The notes under the pieces were generated by a model, which worked only from the letters and a program-made list of their open reading frames with translations, had not been told where the DNA came from and did not search any database. 64,000 nt of DNA from Sphaerochaetaceae bacterium (GTDB taxonomy: Bacteria > Spirochaetota > Spirochaetia > Sphaerochaetales > Sphaerochaetaceae), in assembly GCA_024699225.1 (NCBI GenBank), contig JAILPZ010000062.1:60358-124357 (forward strand), given 5' to 3'. Shown here piece by piece: positions 26,336 to 35,593 of the stretch (the stretch's first letter is position 1; each line of letters opens with the position of its first letter). The position numbers were made by a program, and so were the translations under genes.

Positions 26336-27184
26336 ATGAAACAGGGTTTATTTGCTTCTCTTCTTTCAAATCTGCCGGTAAAAGTCTATGGTCTTGTAGG
26401 CAGAAGTGGTTCAGGAAAAAGTTTCAGAGCCCAGAGTGTAGCAAAAACTTATCACATTCCTCTCATTATTGATGATGGTCTTCTTATCCGTGGAGACAAG
26501 ATTGTTGTAGGAAAAAGTGCCAAACAGGAGCAGAGTTTCATTGGTGCTGTTAAAAGTGCCCTCTTTCAGGATCCGGCACATCAGGATGCTGTAATTCAGG
26601 CTCTGTCCAGAGAAAGATTCAGAAAAATCCTGATTATAGGAACCTCGGAAAACATGGTCAGCAAGATAGCTGCCCGCTTAAATCTTCCTGAACCCAAAAA
26701 GATAATTCATATTGAAGATATAGCTACTGAAGATGAAATTAATACTGCCATGAGAATAAGATACACCGAAGGTAAGCATGTAATTCCTGTTGCCCCTCTT
26801 CAGATAGCAAGAAGTTACCCGAGTATTGTTTATGACGGAATTAAGACAGGAATAAGAAGAATCCGCGGCAAAAAGATAGATATATCTGAAAATACTCTTG
26901 TTAAGCCTGAGTTCAGCAAACAGGAAAAGAATAATATATCCGAAGCTGCCATCAAGCAGATGGTTAAGCACTGCCTTTATGAATATGAAAACATCTTGAA
27001 GGTTGAAGACGTAAAATACACAGTTACAAATGAAGGATATAACCTTAAAGTTACGCTGAGAACACCTGTTGGAGTTGACGGAAAGAAAATACCTGAGCTT
27101 CAGGAGTATATTTCTGACTCACTTGAAAGATATGGTGGAATTCTTGTTAACAGGGTTGAGCTTATTGTGCAGATTTGGGAGTAG
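26336..27184 (+). CDS. P-loop NTPase with C-terminal Asp23/Gls24-like domain
   Basis: 282 residues. Walker A GRSGSGKS (residues 22-29) begins an N-terminal NTPase-like domain of about 110 residues, with a likely Walker B in KILIIGTSENM. The last ~75 residues (ISEAAIKQMVKHCLYEYENI, VDGKKIPELQEYISDSLERY, VNRVELIVQ) resemble the Asp23/Gls24 (DUF322) fold of envelope stress proteins. I do not recognise the combination as a named family. No Shine-Dalgarno sequence; probably leaderless. Its 3' end overlaps the convergent pcnB by 23 nt. Confidence 0.7.
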   Translation: MKQGLFASLLSNLPVKVYGLVGRSGSGKSFRAQSVAKTYHIPLIIDDGLLIRGDKIVVGKSAKQEQSFIGAVKSALFQDPAHQDAVIQALSRERFRKILIIGTSENMVSKIAARLNLPEPKKIIHIEDIATEDEINTAMRIRYTEGKHVIPVAPLQIARSYPSIVYDGIKTGIRRIRGKKIDISENTLVKPEFSKQEKNNISEAAIKQMVKHCLYEYENILKVEDVKYTVTNEGYNLKVTLRTPVGVDGKKIPELQEYISDSLERYGGILVNRVELIVQIWE

Positions 27185-28325
27185 CAGAACCTTTGCTTCT
27201 TCTTGTATAAAAAGCCCTGTTTCTAGCCTTCCTGGCATTTTTAGCTGAGTTCTTTCCCTGCCTCTGAGTTTCCTTCTTGTTATTCTTTTTCAACGTATAT
27301 CCAATTTTACTCATATACATGGAAGCTGCTTTTTCAATCTCATAATTAGGAGGAGTATTTGGACTGATTAAAACTTTTATCTGCCTGAACACTTCTTTAT
27401 ACACCTCTTCTGCCTTCAGTTCAGGAGCACTTTCAGTAATAAACGGAGATGTGAGGTTGTAATACATAAGTGACAGAGGTACATCCTTGCCCTCTTCCTT
27501 AAGTTCGTTAACCTTTTCATCAAGTTCCCTAAGAGAATCATAAAGCTGATGAAACTTAACATAAACAGAAAGACATGGAAGGATATAAACGAGAAGACCG
27601 AACTTCTGGAGATTTTTAACAATCTGAGTGCTGCAGCCGCTGCTGAGAATCTTATTTACTTCCTCAGTCAAACGGGAAGAACTTATATTCTCAAGCATAA
27701 ATGCATACTTCTTTATAGCCAGCTTTAAAGGCAGACTCATGGTAAAACCCGTAATGGTTGCAAGTTTGACAGCCCTTATCATTCTGACCGGGTCTTCAAT
27801 AAAAGTTCTGTTAAGAGGAATAAGGGACCTGACCCTGCCGGCCTTTAAGTCATACAGAGCCCTGTTAAAGTCAGTAATGGTTCTGTCCTCAGGGTTATAG
27901 TAAAGGCTGTTAATGGAAAAATCCCTTCTCGAGGCATCTTCTTCAATAGTTCCGAAGTTATTATCTGAATAATCTGAGTGTTCAGCAGTACTTCTGAAAG
28001 TAGAAACTTCAAAAATCTTAGATCCGTATACTACATGAACTATGCGGAATCTGTGACCTATAAGACGGGAATTTCTGAATAATTTATGAACCTGACGGGG
28101 AGAAGCATCTGTTACTATATCAAAATCTTTTGGGCTTCGGCCAAGAAGAATATCACGTACAGCACCACCTACAATATAGGCCTCATAACCTGAGTCGTGC
28201 AGGTGTTTTACAACCTTTATGGCATCAGTATCAATCTTGCTGTAATCAAGTCTGTGTTCTTCTTCTGTATATACTTTGGAAACTGCCTTAAGATTTCCGT
28301 TCAAATTCTTATATCTTACTTTCAT
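27162..28325 (-). CDS. pcnB: Poly(A) polymerase-type nucleotidyltransferase
   Basis: 387 residues. The N-terminal class II nucleotidyltransferase head has YIVGGAVRDILLGR, the catalytic DFDIVTDA pair and the RRDFSINSLYYNP motif. LIGHRFRIVHVVYG is the segment that separates bacterial poly(A) polymerases from CCA-adding enzymes, so poly(A) addition to RNA 3' ends is the likely reaction. The C-terminus is very basic (KNARKARNRAF), typical for RNA binding. A separate CCA-type enzyme is encoded at 40620-41981. An alternative role in a split CC-/A-adding system is less likely. Confidence 0.85.
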   Translation of the reverse strand: MKVRYKNLNGNLKAVSKVYTEEEHRLDYSKIDTDAIKVVKHLHDSGYEAYIVGGAVRDILLGRSPKDFDIVTDASPRQVHKLFRNSRLIGHRFRIVHVVYGSKIFEVSTFRSTAEHSDYSDNNFGTIEEDASRRDFSINSLYYNPEDRTITDFNRALYDLKAGRVRSLIPLNRTFIEDPVRMIRAVKLATITGFTMSLPLKLAIKKYAFMLENISSSRLTEEVNKILSSGCSTQIVKNLQKFGLLVYILPCLSVYVKFHQLYDSLRELDEKVNELKEEGKDVPLSLMYYNLTSPFITESAPELKAEEVYKEVFRQIKVLISPNTPPNYEIEKAASMYMSKIGYTLKKNNKKETQRQGKNSAKNARKARNRAFYTRRSKGSATPKSAQ

Positions 28326-28393
28326 AAAACCTGCAAACTATATAGAATTGTTATGTCATAAAATATGTAAAAATTCAACATCATGGAGTGAAT

Positions 28394-29668
28394 ATGATTG
28401 AACCAAAAGTACTAAAAGGATTCAGAGACAGCCTTCCCTCACAGGAAATAGTCAGACAGAACCTTATATCAGAGATACAGAACATTTTCAGAAGCTTTGG
28501 TTTTGTTCCAATAGACACACCATGTATTGAATACAGTGAGGTCCTGCTCGGTAAGGGTGGCGGAGAGACAGACAAGCAGATGTTCCGTTTCCAGGACAAC
28601 GGAAACAGGGACGTATCCTTAAGATTTGATCTTACTGTCCCTCTTGCAAGATACGTATCAGCCAACTATGCACAGCTCAGATTTCCGTTCAAGAGATATC
28701 ACATAGGTAAGGTTTGGAGAGGTGAAAAACCGCAGAAAGGCCGCTATAGAGAATTCTTACAGTGTGACTTTGATATAATCGGTGCAGATAATGCACAAAG
28801 TGATTTTGAAATCCTTCTTTTAATCCACACATGCCTTAAAACCATGAATGTAGGAGAATTTAAGGTTCTTGTATCCCACAGAGGACTTTTAAACAACTAC
28901 CTTACTAAGAACAGTATCCCAACCGGAGCTGATGCAGTTCTCAGGGCAATAGACAAGCTTAACAAGATTGGTCTTGACGGCGTAGTTGAAATTCTTAAGG
29001 AAGAAGGACTTCAGGATAAGGATATAGAAGCTGTAAAGTCCTTTATTGCCCTCCCCAAGAAGAACTTTGGTGAAACACTCTCTCTTCTTTCTGACCTGCT
29101 CGGCTCTGATTCTGCAGAGATTATCAGACTTAATGAGCTTTATCAGATGATGAAGGACTGCAATATTGATTCAGACTTTGTACTTGATACTTCAATCACC
29201 CGCGGACTTGATTACTACACAGGAATAGTCTACGAGACAGTTCTTGAAAAAATGCCTCAGATAGGTTCAATTTGCTCTGGCGGACGTTATAACAACCTTA
29301 CAGGACTCTACCACAGGGACAGCCTCCCGGGGGTCGGTTCCTGCATAGGACTTGACCGTCTTCTTGCAGCCCTTGAAGAAACAGGCAGTGATATTACAAG
29401 TAACTCAAGATACGCAGATATACTGATTCTTAAAACAAACGGCCCTTCACTCTCATCAGCTGCATCAGTTTTGAGAAAAGAAGGACTTAAAGTTGACTGT
29501 TACTGCGGTGACAAGGGACCCGGTCAGCAGTATGCATATGCAGAAGCTAATTCCATACCCTATGTGGTAAGCGCCTATGAAAACGGCCTTTTTACAGTAA
29601 AGGAAATTAAAACCAGAAAGGTTCTTGAAGGCCTCAGCCTTTCAGAGCTGGTAGAAAAGTGTAGATGA
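28394..29668 (+). CDS. hisS: Histidyl-tRNA synthetase
   Basis: 424 residues, a class II synthetase. Motif 2 is visible as YHIGKVWRGEKPQKGRYREFLQ, and histidine-specific loops appear as RGLDYYTGIVYE and SGGRYNNL. The C-terminal anticodon domain follows (DILILKTNGPS onward). ATG at 28394 is chosen over an in-frame GTG at 28388 because GGAG lies 5 nt before it. It overlaps the helicase gene by 4 nt (ATGA), so the two are translationally coupled. Confidence 0.95.
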   Translation: MIEPKVLKGFRDSLPSQEIVRQNLISEIQNIFRSFGFVPIDTPCIEYSEVLLGKGGGETDKQMFRFQDNGNRDVSLRFDLTVPLARYVSANYAQLRFPFKRYHIGKVWRGEKPQKGRYREFLQCDFDIIGADNAQSDFEILLLIHTCLKTMNVGEFKVLVSHRGLLNNYLTKNSIPTGADAVLRAIDKLNKIGLDGVVEILKEEGLQDKDIEAVKSFIALPKKNFGETLSLLSDLLGSDSAEIIRLNELYQMMKDCNIDSDFVLDTSITRGLDYYTGIVYETVLEKMPQIGSICSGGRYNNLTGLYHRDSLPGVGSCIGLDRLLAALEETGSDITSNSRYADILILKTNGPSLSSAASVLRKEGLKVDCYCGDKGPGQQYAYAEANSIPYVVSAYENGLFTVKEIKTRKVLEGLSLSELVEKCR

Positions 29669-32199
29669 TAGATCCTAAGAAGATGGCCGTCTGGCAGAAC
29701 AGAGAACAGATAGTAGAAGCTCTAAAGAACAACCAGGTAATAATAGTTGAAAGTCCTACCGGCAGCGGAAAGACAACACAGCTTCCCATAATCCTGAAAA
29801 ATGCCGGCTATGCTGCAAACGGAGTTATAGGTATAACCCAGCCCAGAAGAATTGCAGCACTTTCTGTCTGCGAATACATAAAAACCCAGATTTCTTCTGA
29901 GAATCTTCCTCCATCTTACTGCGGCTACAAAATGCGTTTTTATGATACAACGGACGCAGATACCAGGATCAAAGTTTTAACTGACGGAATGCTTCTTCAG
30001 GAGATGAAGGCAGACCCTCTATTAAGAGCTTATTCTGTTGTAATGGTTGATGAGGCACATGAAAGAAGCCTTAACATTGATTTTATCCTTGGCCTTTTAA
30101 AGCAAATATGCCTGCAGCGCCCTGAACTTAAGATTATTATTTCTTCGGCCACAATCAATACAAAGATCTTTTCTACCTTCTTTGCTGACAAGAGTGGTCG
30201 TAACGCGCCTGTAATCTCCATCAAGACACGTGTCTTTAACGTAGATATCAAATATTACCCTCTGCCGCCAAAAGAGCGTGACCAGGAGCTTGAATACTCC
30301 ATCTGTCAGATTCTAAACCAGCTTTTAAAGCGTTTTAAAGCCTCTGACTATAAGAACAACCAGGATACTCTTGTCTTCCTTCCCGGCGAAGCTGATATTA
30401 AAAGCTGTATAAGCTCAGTCTATGAATTCTGTGATCATGAGCATCTTCAGATTTATCCTCTCTACGGAAGACTTAATAAAGAAGAACAGGAACAGGTTTT
30501 TGAAGAAACAGAAGAAGGGAAAATGAAGGTTGTATTTGCAACAAATATTGCAGAAACAAGCTTAACCATAGACGGAATCTCCGTTGTAATAGACAGTGGC
30601 CTTGCAAAGATAAACTATTACAACCAGACAGACTTCACTTCATCCCTTATTGTACGACCCATAAGCCGTGCCTCAGCAGACCAGAGAGCCGGAAGAGCGG
30701 GAAGAACAAGTGACGGCCTCTGTTACAGGCTTTACTCAAAAGAAGATTATGAAGGCAGAAGAAAGTTCACTCAGGAAGAAATTCTAAGAACAGATTTGTC
30801 AGAAGTAGTACTGAGGATGGTTGATCTTGGAATTCATGAATTTGAAAAATTCCCGTATATTACAAAACCTGACAGAAATGCACTTAAGAGCGGAGAAAAC
30901 ACACTTGTACTTCTGGATGCCATAGACAGGCAGAGAAACCTTACCCATATAGGAAACATGATGGTCCGCTACCCTCTCCTGCCCCGTCTTTCCAGATGTA
31001 TTGTTGAGGCTGTAAACAGAGATCTTGATATAATTAAAAGCGTAATAATCTGTGTAAGTTTTCTCTCATGCAAGACACCTTTTATTCTTCCCCAGGGAGA
31101 AGAAGATATGGCCCGGCATGCTCATAAGGCCTTCTCAGATACTCAGCTTGGTGATTTTGTAGGCTATCAGCGTCTATATGAAAAATACAGTTCCCTTGGA
31201 ACTGAAAAGCTCAGGGAAAGCTTTTGCAGCATGCACTACCTTGATAAGCAGAGCATGGATGAGATAATCCATGTTTCAAATCAGCTCTGTGATATAACAA
31301 GAGAACTGCAAATTCCTGTTAGTGACAGAACTTTTACCTTTAATGAAGACTTTTCAAGAAGACTCTTAATCTGTCTTGGAACAGGACTGATTCAGTATAT
31401 ATGCGTGAGAAAGAAGTCAAATTCGTATAGAACCATAACAGCAGATGAAATTTATATTCATCCGGGCTCCTCATGGTTCAGAATTCCACCCACTCACATA
31501 CTTGCAGGAGAAATTGTTCAGACTTCCAAGCTTTACGCACGCTCTGTATCACCTCTTAACAAAAAGTGGATAGAAGAAATCTCCCCGTCTCTTGTTCAGA
31601 AACTCTCTTCACTTTCCAAGGCCTCTGACAGGATGGATAAGAGGGAAAGAGATATCAGTCCAAGAGGAAAGAGCAATACTGTTTCTGTCTACGGCATGAC
31701 ATTTGCCGTTATAGAAGGAACTGGCAAGAAGGGTGTGAGGATGGCCGTAGTGCCGTATGAAAAGCTTACTGAACTTGCCAGGGCTTACAGAAGAGCCTCA
31801 AGGCACCCCAAGAATATGAGTGCATGCATACTGTACAACGGATATTTTATTCATTACGGGGACACGCTTAGGGATATTGTCCGCTTGGCCGGACGTATAA
31901 GGGGTGAAAAGGCCATGATTGTAAAGGATCTGCCTCAGGATATTTACTATGCCGAGACTGCCTCTTACCTTATTCCATATCTGAATAACCTTATGTGCCT
32001 CTCCCCGCTTAAAAAATATAAGAATCAACTTGGATTTGTTGAGCTTTGCTCGGGAGGCAGGGGGATCTTCTTCCATGTTAACAAGTCGTTTTCTGAGGCA
32101 GTAAATAACAGTGCCTATACTCTTTTGTCAATTATGGATGCTGATAATGACAAACGTTTTTCAGATACGTACAACAAACTTGTAAGATTGCTTGATTGA
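29665..32199 (+). CDS. hrpA: DEAH-box RNA helicase (HrpA-like)
   Basis: 844 residues. Helicase motifs: I (SPTGSGKTTQLP), Ia (TQPRRIAALS), II (VDEAHERSL), III (SSATI), V (ATNIAETSLTIDGI) and VI (DQRAGRAGRT), followed by HA2 and OB-fold regions (NTHLG-like KWIEEISPSL). E. coli HrpA is about 1300 residues; the large C-terminal extension is missing, so this is a short form. Such enzymes resolve mRNA or ribosome-associated RNA structures, with HrpA implicated in stalled or collided ribosome rescue. Coupled to hisS by a 4-nt overlap. Confidence 0.88.
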   Translation: MIDPKKMAVWQNREQIVEALKNNQVIIVESPTGSGKTTQLPIILKNAGYAANGVIGITQPRRIAALSVCEYIKTQISSENLPPSYCGYKMRFYDTTDADTRIKVLTDGMLLQEMKADPLLRAYSVVMVDEAHERSLNIDFILGLLKQICLQRPELKIIISSATINTKIFSTFFADKSGRNAPVISIKTRVFNVDIKYYPLPPKERDQELEYSICQILNQLLKRFKASDYKNNQDTLVFLPGEADIKSCISSVYEFCDHEHLQIYPLYGRLNKEEQEQVFEETEEGKMKVVFATNIAETSLTIDGISVVIDSGLAKINYYNQTDFTSSLIVRPISRASADQRAGRAGRTSDGLCYRLYSKEDYEGRRKFTQEEILRTDLSEVVLRMVDLGIHEFEKFPYITKPDRNALKSGENTLVLLDAIDRQRNLTHIGNMMVRYPLLPRLSRCIVEAVNRDLDIIKSVIICVSFLSCKTPFILPQGEEDMARHAHKAFSDTQLGDFVGYQRLYEKYSSLGTEKLRESFCSMHYLDKQSMDEIIHVSNQLCDITRELQIPVSDRTFTFNEDFSRRLLICLGTGLIQYICVRKKSNSYRTITADEIYIHPGSSWFRIPPTHILAGEIVQTSKLYARSVSPLNKKWIEEISPSLVQKLSSLSKASDRMDKRERDISPRGKSNTVSVYGMTFAVIEGTGKKGVRMAVVPYEKLTELARAYRRASRHPKNMSACILYNGYFIHYGDTLRDIVRLAGRIRGEKAMIVKDLPQDIYYAETASYLIPYLNNLMCLSPLKKYKNQLGFVELCSGGRGIFFHVNKSFSEAVNNSAYTLLSIMDADNDKRFSDTYNKLVRLLD

Positions 32200-32220
32200 C
32201 GACTTCTAATTAAATAAACT
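32192..32220 (+). promoter_or_regulatory. Promoter of the aroB-nifS-thiI operon
   Basis: TTGATT (32192-32197), a 17-bp spacer and TAAACT (32215-32220). The -10 box ends 6 nt before the aroB ATG, implying a leaderless transcript. The -35 box lies in the last codons of the helicase gene. Confidence 0.45.
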
Positions 32221-32226
32221 GTCAGT

Positions 32227-33258
32227 ATGGAAACGTTGTTCAAATACGGCAAGGCCGTTTACAAAACCGTAGATAATTTCAATGAACTCTCCTACGAAAT
32301 TGGGAATTTCGGAAATAACGTTCTATGGATTTGTGACACCAATACAGCAAGAATGGTCAGGCCTCTGCCACAGCCGAACGTAATCATTAATACAGGTGAA
32401 GGCTCAAAGAATTTTACAACGCTTGAACGTATTCTCCAGGTAGCAATAGATGCTGATTTAAATAAGAATTCCACCTTTATAGGCCTTGGTGGCGGTGTTG
32501 TCTGTGATATTACGGCTCTTGCTGCTTCCATTTTCCGCAGAGGCTGCAAATGTCTTTTAATCCCTACTACCATTATGGCAATGGGAGATGCATGTCTTGG
32601 CGGAAAGACAGGTATTAACTTCCGTGGCGTTAAAAATGCCATAGGCAATACTTATGAGGCTAATGAGGTTCTTCTCTGTCCTGAAATGCTCCGTTCCCTT
32701 CCGGACCGTGAGTACTACAGTGGTCTTTCAGAGATTATTAAACATGCTTTGCTTTCCAATTCAAGGGAGCTTTATCAGAAGGTAGTTCTTGACAGGCAGA
32801 AGATTAACGCAAGAGACCTTGATACTGTTTCAGACCTTATCCGTCTTTCTCTTGAGACCAAGAAGGAAGTGCTTGAGCAGAACAGATCTGAGATTTTAAA
32901 GCTCGGTCACGTATTTGGTACTGTTCTTGAAACCATGACTGATTTTAATAAGTCACACGGTGAATGCATTGTCTGGGGAATAATCAGAAGTACAGAACTC
33001 GGCTATAAGTGCGGTCTCTGTGAAAAGAGCTTTGCTGATAATATCTGCCGTGTTTTCAAGCCCTTTAAGTATGATGTTGACTATAAGATTCCAAGAACTA
33101 ACTGGCAGCTGTTTAAGAGCATTCTTGCCAAAAATAACACATATAACAGCTCAAATCATGAACTTTTAATATTAACTGATTTAGGTACTGTTGTTTCCTA
33201 TGCTGCAGAAGAAGATGCAATTCAGGATGCTGTTATAGAAAGTGTGGTTTACAGATAA
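32227..33258 (+). CDS. aroB: 3-Dehydroquinate synthase
   Basis: Converts DAHP to 3-dehydroquinate in the shikimate pathway (NAD+, Zn2+ or Co2+). 343 residues. NAD site: GLGGGVVCDITALAAS; active-site segment PTTIMAMGDACLGGKTGIN; metal ligands by position: Glu in LSEIIKHAL, His in KLGHVFGTVLE and His in SHGECIVWG. Some canonical residues differ (usual LAQVDSSVGGKT reads IMAMGDACLGGKT), so a related sugar-phosphate cyclase is a lesser possibility. No ribosome site is visible. The stop overlaps the next ATG (TAATG). No other shikimate gene lies in the window. Confidence 0.82.
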   Translation: METLFKYGKAVYKTVDNFNELSYEIGNFGNNVLWICDTNTARMVRPLPQPNVIINTGEGSKNFTTLERILQVAIDADLNKNSTFIGLGGGVVCDITALAASIFRRGCKCLLIPTTIMAMGDACLGGKTGINFRGVKNAIGNTYEANEVLLCPEMLRSLPDREYYSGLSEIIKHALLSNSRELYQKVVLDRQKINARDLDTVSDLIRLSLETKKEVLEQNRSEILKLGHVFGTVLETMTDFNKSHGECIVWGIIRSTELGYKCGLCEKSFADNICRVFKPFKYDVDYKIPRTNWQLFKSILAKNNTYNSSNHELLILTDLGTVVSYAAEEDAIQDAVIESVVYR

Positions 33259-34403
33259 TGCATTACTTTGACTGGACTGCTACCACTCCTGTTTCTGAAT
33301 CAGCTTTAAATGAATACTCAAAAATCTCAAGAGAATATCCCGGAAATCCCTCTTCTACCCATCCAATGGGTCTTAAGGCCAAAGAACGTCTTGAAGAAGA
33401 GAGAAAGCATATTGCCTCTCTTTTGGGTGTTCCCTCTTCTACTGTTTATTTTACTTCAGGCGGAACAGAGTCAGATTCAATTGTCCTCTCTTCTCTTCTT
33501 AATACCCTGACTCCGGGAACAATACTTACAAGTGCTATTGAGCATTCAGCTGTTCTGGAATACAAGGGTATACTTCAAAAATATGGATGGACCTTTAAGA
33601 GCCTTCGCTGCCCGGGCGGTTATCTTAATCCTCTTTCTGTTAAGGAAGCTCTTACTCCGGATGTAAGAATGCTCTGCGTTATGAGTGTAAACAACGTAAC
33701 TGGAACAGTTCAGGATTTAAATGAAATTGTTTCTGTTGTAAGAGAATACAGTAAGAGTACCGGCAGAAGCATTCATATTCACTGTGACTGTGTTCAGAGT
33801 ATGGGAAAGATTCCTTTTGATCCTGTTTCTTTGGATATAGATTCTTGTGCAGTATCTTCTCACAAGTTCTTTGGCCCAAGAGGCGTTGGTATTCTGTATA
33901 ACAGAAACAAGGGCCTTCTTTCTCTGTCAAGAGGCGGAGGACAGGAAAAGGGACTTAGGGGCGGAACAGAGAACCTTCCGGCTATCTGTGCCATGGGAGT
34001 GGCTCTTGAAGAGGCACTTGCATCTATGAATGAGAATTATGAAACTGTCTCTAACTATAGAAATATGGTTGAAAAGGCCGCCCTTGAGTCAGGCTATTCT
34101 GTCTTGTCTCCTATCTCTGACAGCGGTAAGTGTTATTCTCCCTACATAATAAATATCTGTGTAAAACCGCTTCCTTCTGAAGTTTTTCTTAGAATTATGG
34201 GAGATAAGGGTTTCTGCCTGTCAGCAGGCAGTGCCTGCAGTACAAATTCAAGAGGAAAGGCTGAGAGTGTTCTTGAGGCCATGCAGATTAAAAGTCAGGA
34301 CAGAATGTCTTCCATAAGAGTCTCAATCTGTGCTAAAAACACTGAGGAAGAAGTTTCACTTCTCTGTGAAGCAATCAGACAGACAGCTAAGGATTATAAA
34401 TAA
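33258..34403 (+). CDS. Cysteine desulfurase (NifS/IscS-like) paired with ThiI
   Basis: A PLP enzyme that removes sulfur from cysteine to a protein persulfide. 381 residues: FDWTATTPVSESAL at the start, SGGTESDSIV, the PLP lysine in SSHKFFGPRGVGILY, and the catalytic Cys in SAGSACSTNSRGKAES. It overlaps both aroB and thiI by one base (TAATG). The pairing with thiI matches the NifZ-ThiI arrangement in Bacillus, where a dedicated desulfurase feeds the tRNA thiolase, so a role in 4-thiouridine formation is likely. Confidence 0.92.
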   Translation: MHYFDWTATTPVSESALNEYSKISREYPGNPSSTHPMGLKAKERLEEERKHIASLLGVPSSTVYFTSGGTESDSIVLSSLLNTLTPGTILTSAIEHSAVLEYKGILQKYGWTFKSLRCPGGYLNPLSVKEALTPDVRMLCVMSVNNVTGTVQDLNEIVSVVREYSKSTGRSIHIHCDCVQSMGKIPFDPVSLDIDSCAVSSHKFFGPRGVGILYNRNKGLLSLSRGGGQEKGLRGGTENLPAICAMGVALEEALASMNENYETVSNYRNMVEKAALESGYSVLSPISDSGKCYSPYIINICVKPLPSEVFLRIMGDKGFCLSAGSACSTNSRGKAESVLEAMQIKSQDRMSSIRVSICAKNTEEEVSLLCEAIRQTAKDYK

Positions 34404-35593
34404 TGAAGAATATTGAAAACATGCAGTTGTATCTTATCCGCCTTGGCGAGATAAGCCTTAAGGGCATGAACCGCCGTTTATTTGAAAAACAGCTTAAGGC
34501 TAATATCAAAATTAAGATTCACGGCTATCATAATCTCATTGAAAGAGAAAAAGGCAGAATCTACCTGTATGTTGATCAAAGCTGTCCTGAGGAACTGGTT
34601 TACAACACATTAAAAACAACTTTTGGTGTTGTAGGCTTTTCAAAAGCAGTTGTATGCGAAAAGAACTTTGAAACAATTGTTGAGCAAGCCAAGTCCTTAA
34701 TTGAAAGAGAACCGTTTTCTGACGGTACAGGTACTTTTAAGGTGGAAGCCAGAAGAGCTGACAAGAGTTTTCCTCTTAACAGCTATCAGATAGAAGCTAA
34801 TCTTGGCGGCGTTGTTCTGGACCGCTACCCTGAAATGAAGGTGGATGTACATAAGCCTCAGAAGGTTTTATACGTTGAAATCAGGGATTCTGCATATTTG
34901 TATACAACACCTGTTTCAGGTCCTTCCGGACTTCCTGTAGGTACTGCCGGTAAGGGTCTTTTACTGCTTTCAGGCGGAATAGATTCTCCTGTAGCAGGTT
35001 ACAGAATGGCTTCCAGAGGTCTCAGACTTGACTGTCTTTACTTCCATGCATATCCGTATACATCAGAACAGGCCTTACAGAAGGTTAAGGACCTGGCCAT
35101 GATTCTTGCAAAATGGAATATTGGCATTTCTTTATTTGTTGTTAATTTTACTGAGGCTGAGCTTTGGATAAAGGAACATTCAAATGAGGAAGAACATACT
35201 CTTATGATGAGAGCCTGCATGATGAAGGTTGCAAACAGAGTTGCTCAAAAGAGGAACTGCCAGGTTCTTGTAACAGGTGAGGCTCTCGGTCAGGTTGCCT
35301 CCCAGACTCTTGAAGCTATGTGCTTTACAAACAGTATGTCTGAAAGACCTGTATTAAGACCTCTTGTAGGTATGGATAAACAGGAGATAATTGATCTTTC
35401 AAGAAAGATTGGAACATACGAGACAAGCATTCTTCCTTTTGATGACTGCTGTGTTATCTTTTCTCCAAAGCATCCACTTGTAAAGCCTGATACAGATGTT
35501 GAAACTGAGAGTTTCAAGAATATGAATATAGAAGAACTCCTCGACAAATGTGTCGAGGAGCTTCAGGAATTTCAGTTCTCTTACAAAGTTTGA
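34403..35593 (+). CDS. thiI: tRNA 4-thiouridine synthase ThiI
   Basis: Makes s4U at position 8 of tRNAs. 396 residues: ferredoxin-like and THUMP domains in the first ~170 residues, then the PP-loop adenylation domain with LLLLSGGIDSPVAGY and the conserved LVTGEALGQVASQTL. It lacks the C-terminal rhodanese domain of E. coli ThiI, like the Bacillus form that uses a dedicated desulfurase, consistent with the gene before it. An alternative start is the Met six codons in. The stop is immediately adjacent to the stop of the convergent trpS. Confidence 0.93.
   Translation: MKNIENMQLYLIRLGEISLKGMNRRLFEKQLKANIKIKIHGYHNLIEREKGRIYLYVDQSCPEELVYNTLKTTFGVVGFSKAVVCEKNFETIVEQAKSLIEREPFSDGTGTFKVEARRADKSFPLNSYQIEANLGGVVLDRYPEMKVDVHKPQKVLYVEIRDSAYLYTTPVSGPSGLPVGTAGKGLLLLSGGIDSPVAGYRMASRGLRLDCLYFHAYPYTSEQALQKVKDLAMILAKWNIGISLFVVNFTEAELWIKEHSNEEEHTLMMRACMMKVANRVAQKRNCQVLVTGEALGQVASQTLEAMCFTNSMSERPVLRPLVGMDKQEIIDLSRKIGTYETSILPFDDCCVIFSPKHPLVKPDTDVETESFKNMNIEELLDKCVEELQEFQFSYKV
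35537..35560. repeat. Perfect 10-bp hairpin in the thiI 3' end
   Basis: CTCCTCGACA-aatg-TGTCGAGGAG inside thiI coding. Read from the minus strand it follows trpS by about 35 nt and is followed by TTCTTCTATATT, so it may end the ileS-trpS transcript. Confidence 0.6.

Noticed and set aside
32292-32648. Minus-strand ORF opposite aroB
   Set aside because: Antisense shadow of a well-supported gene with no independent start signals.
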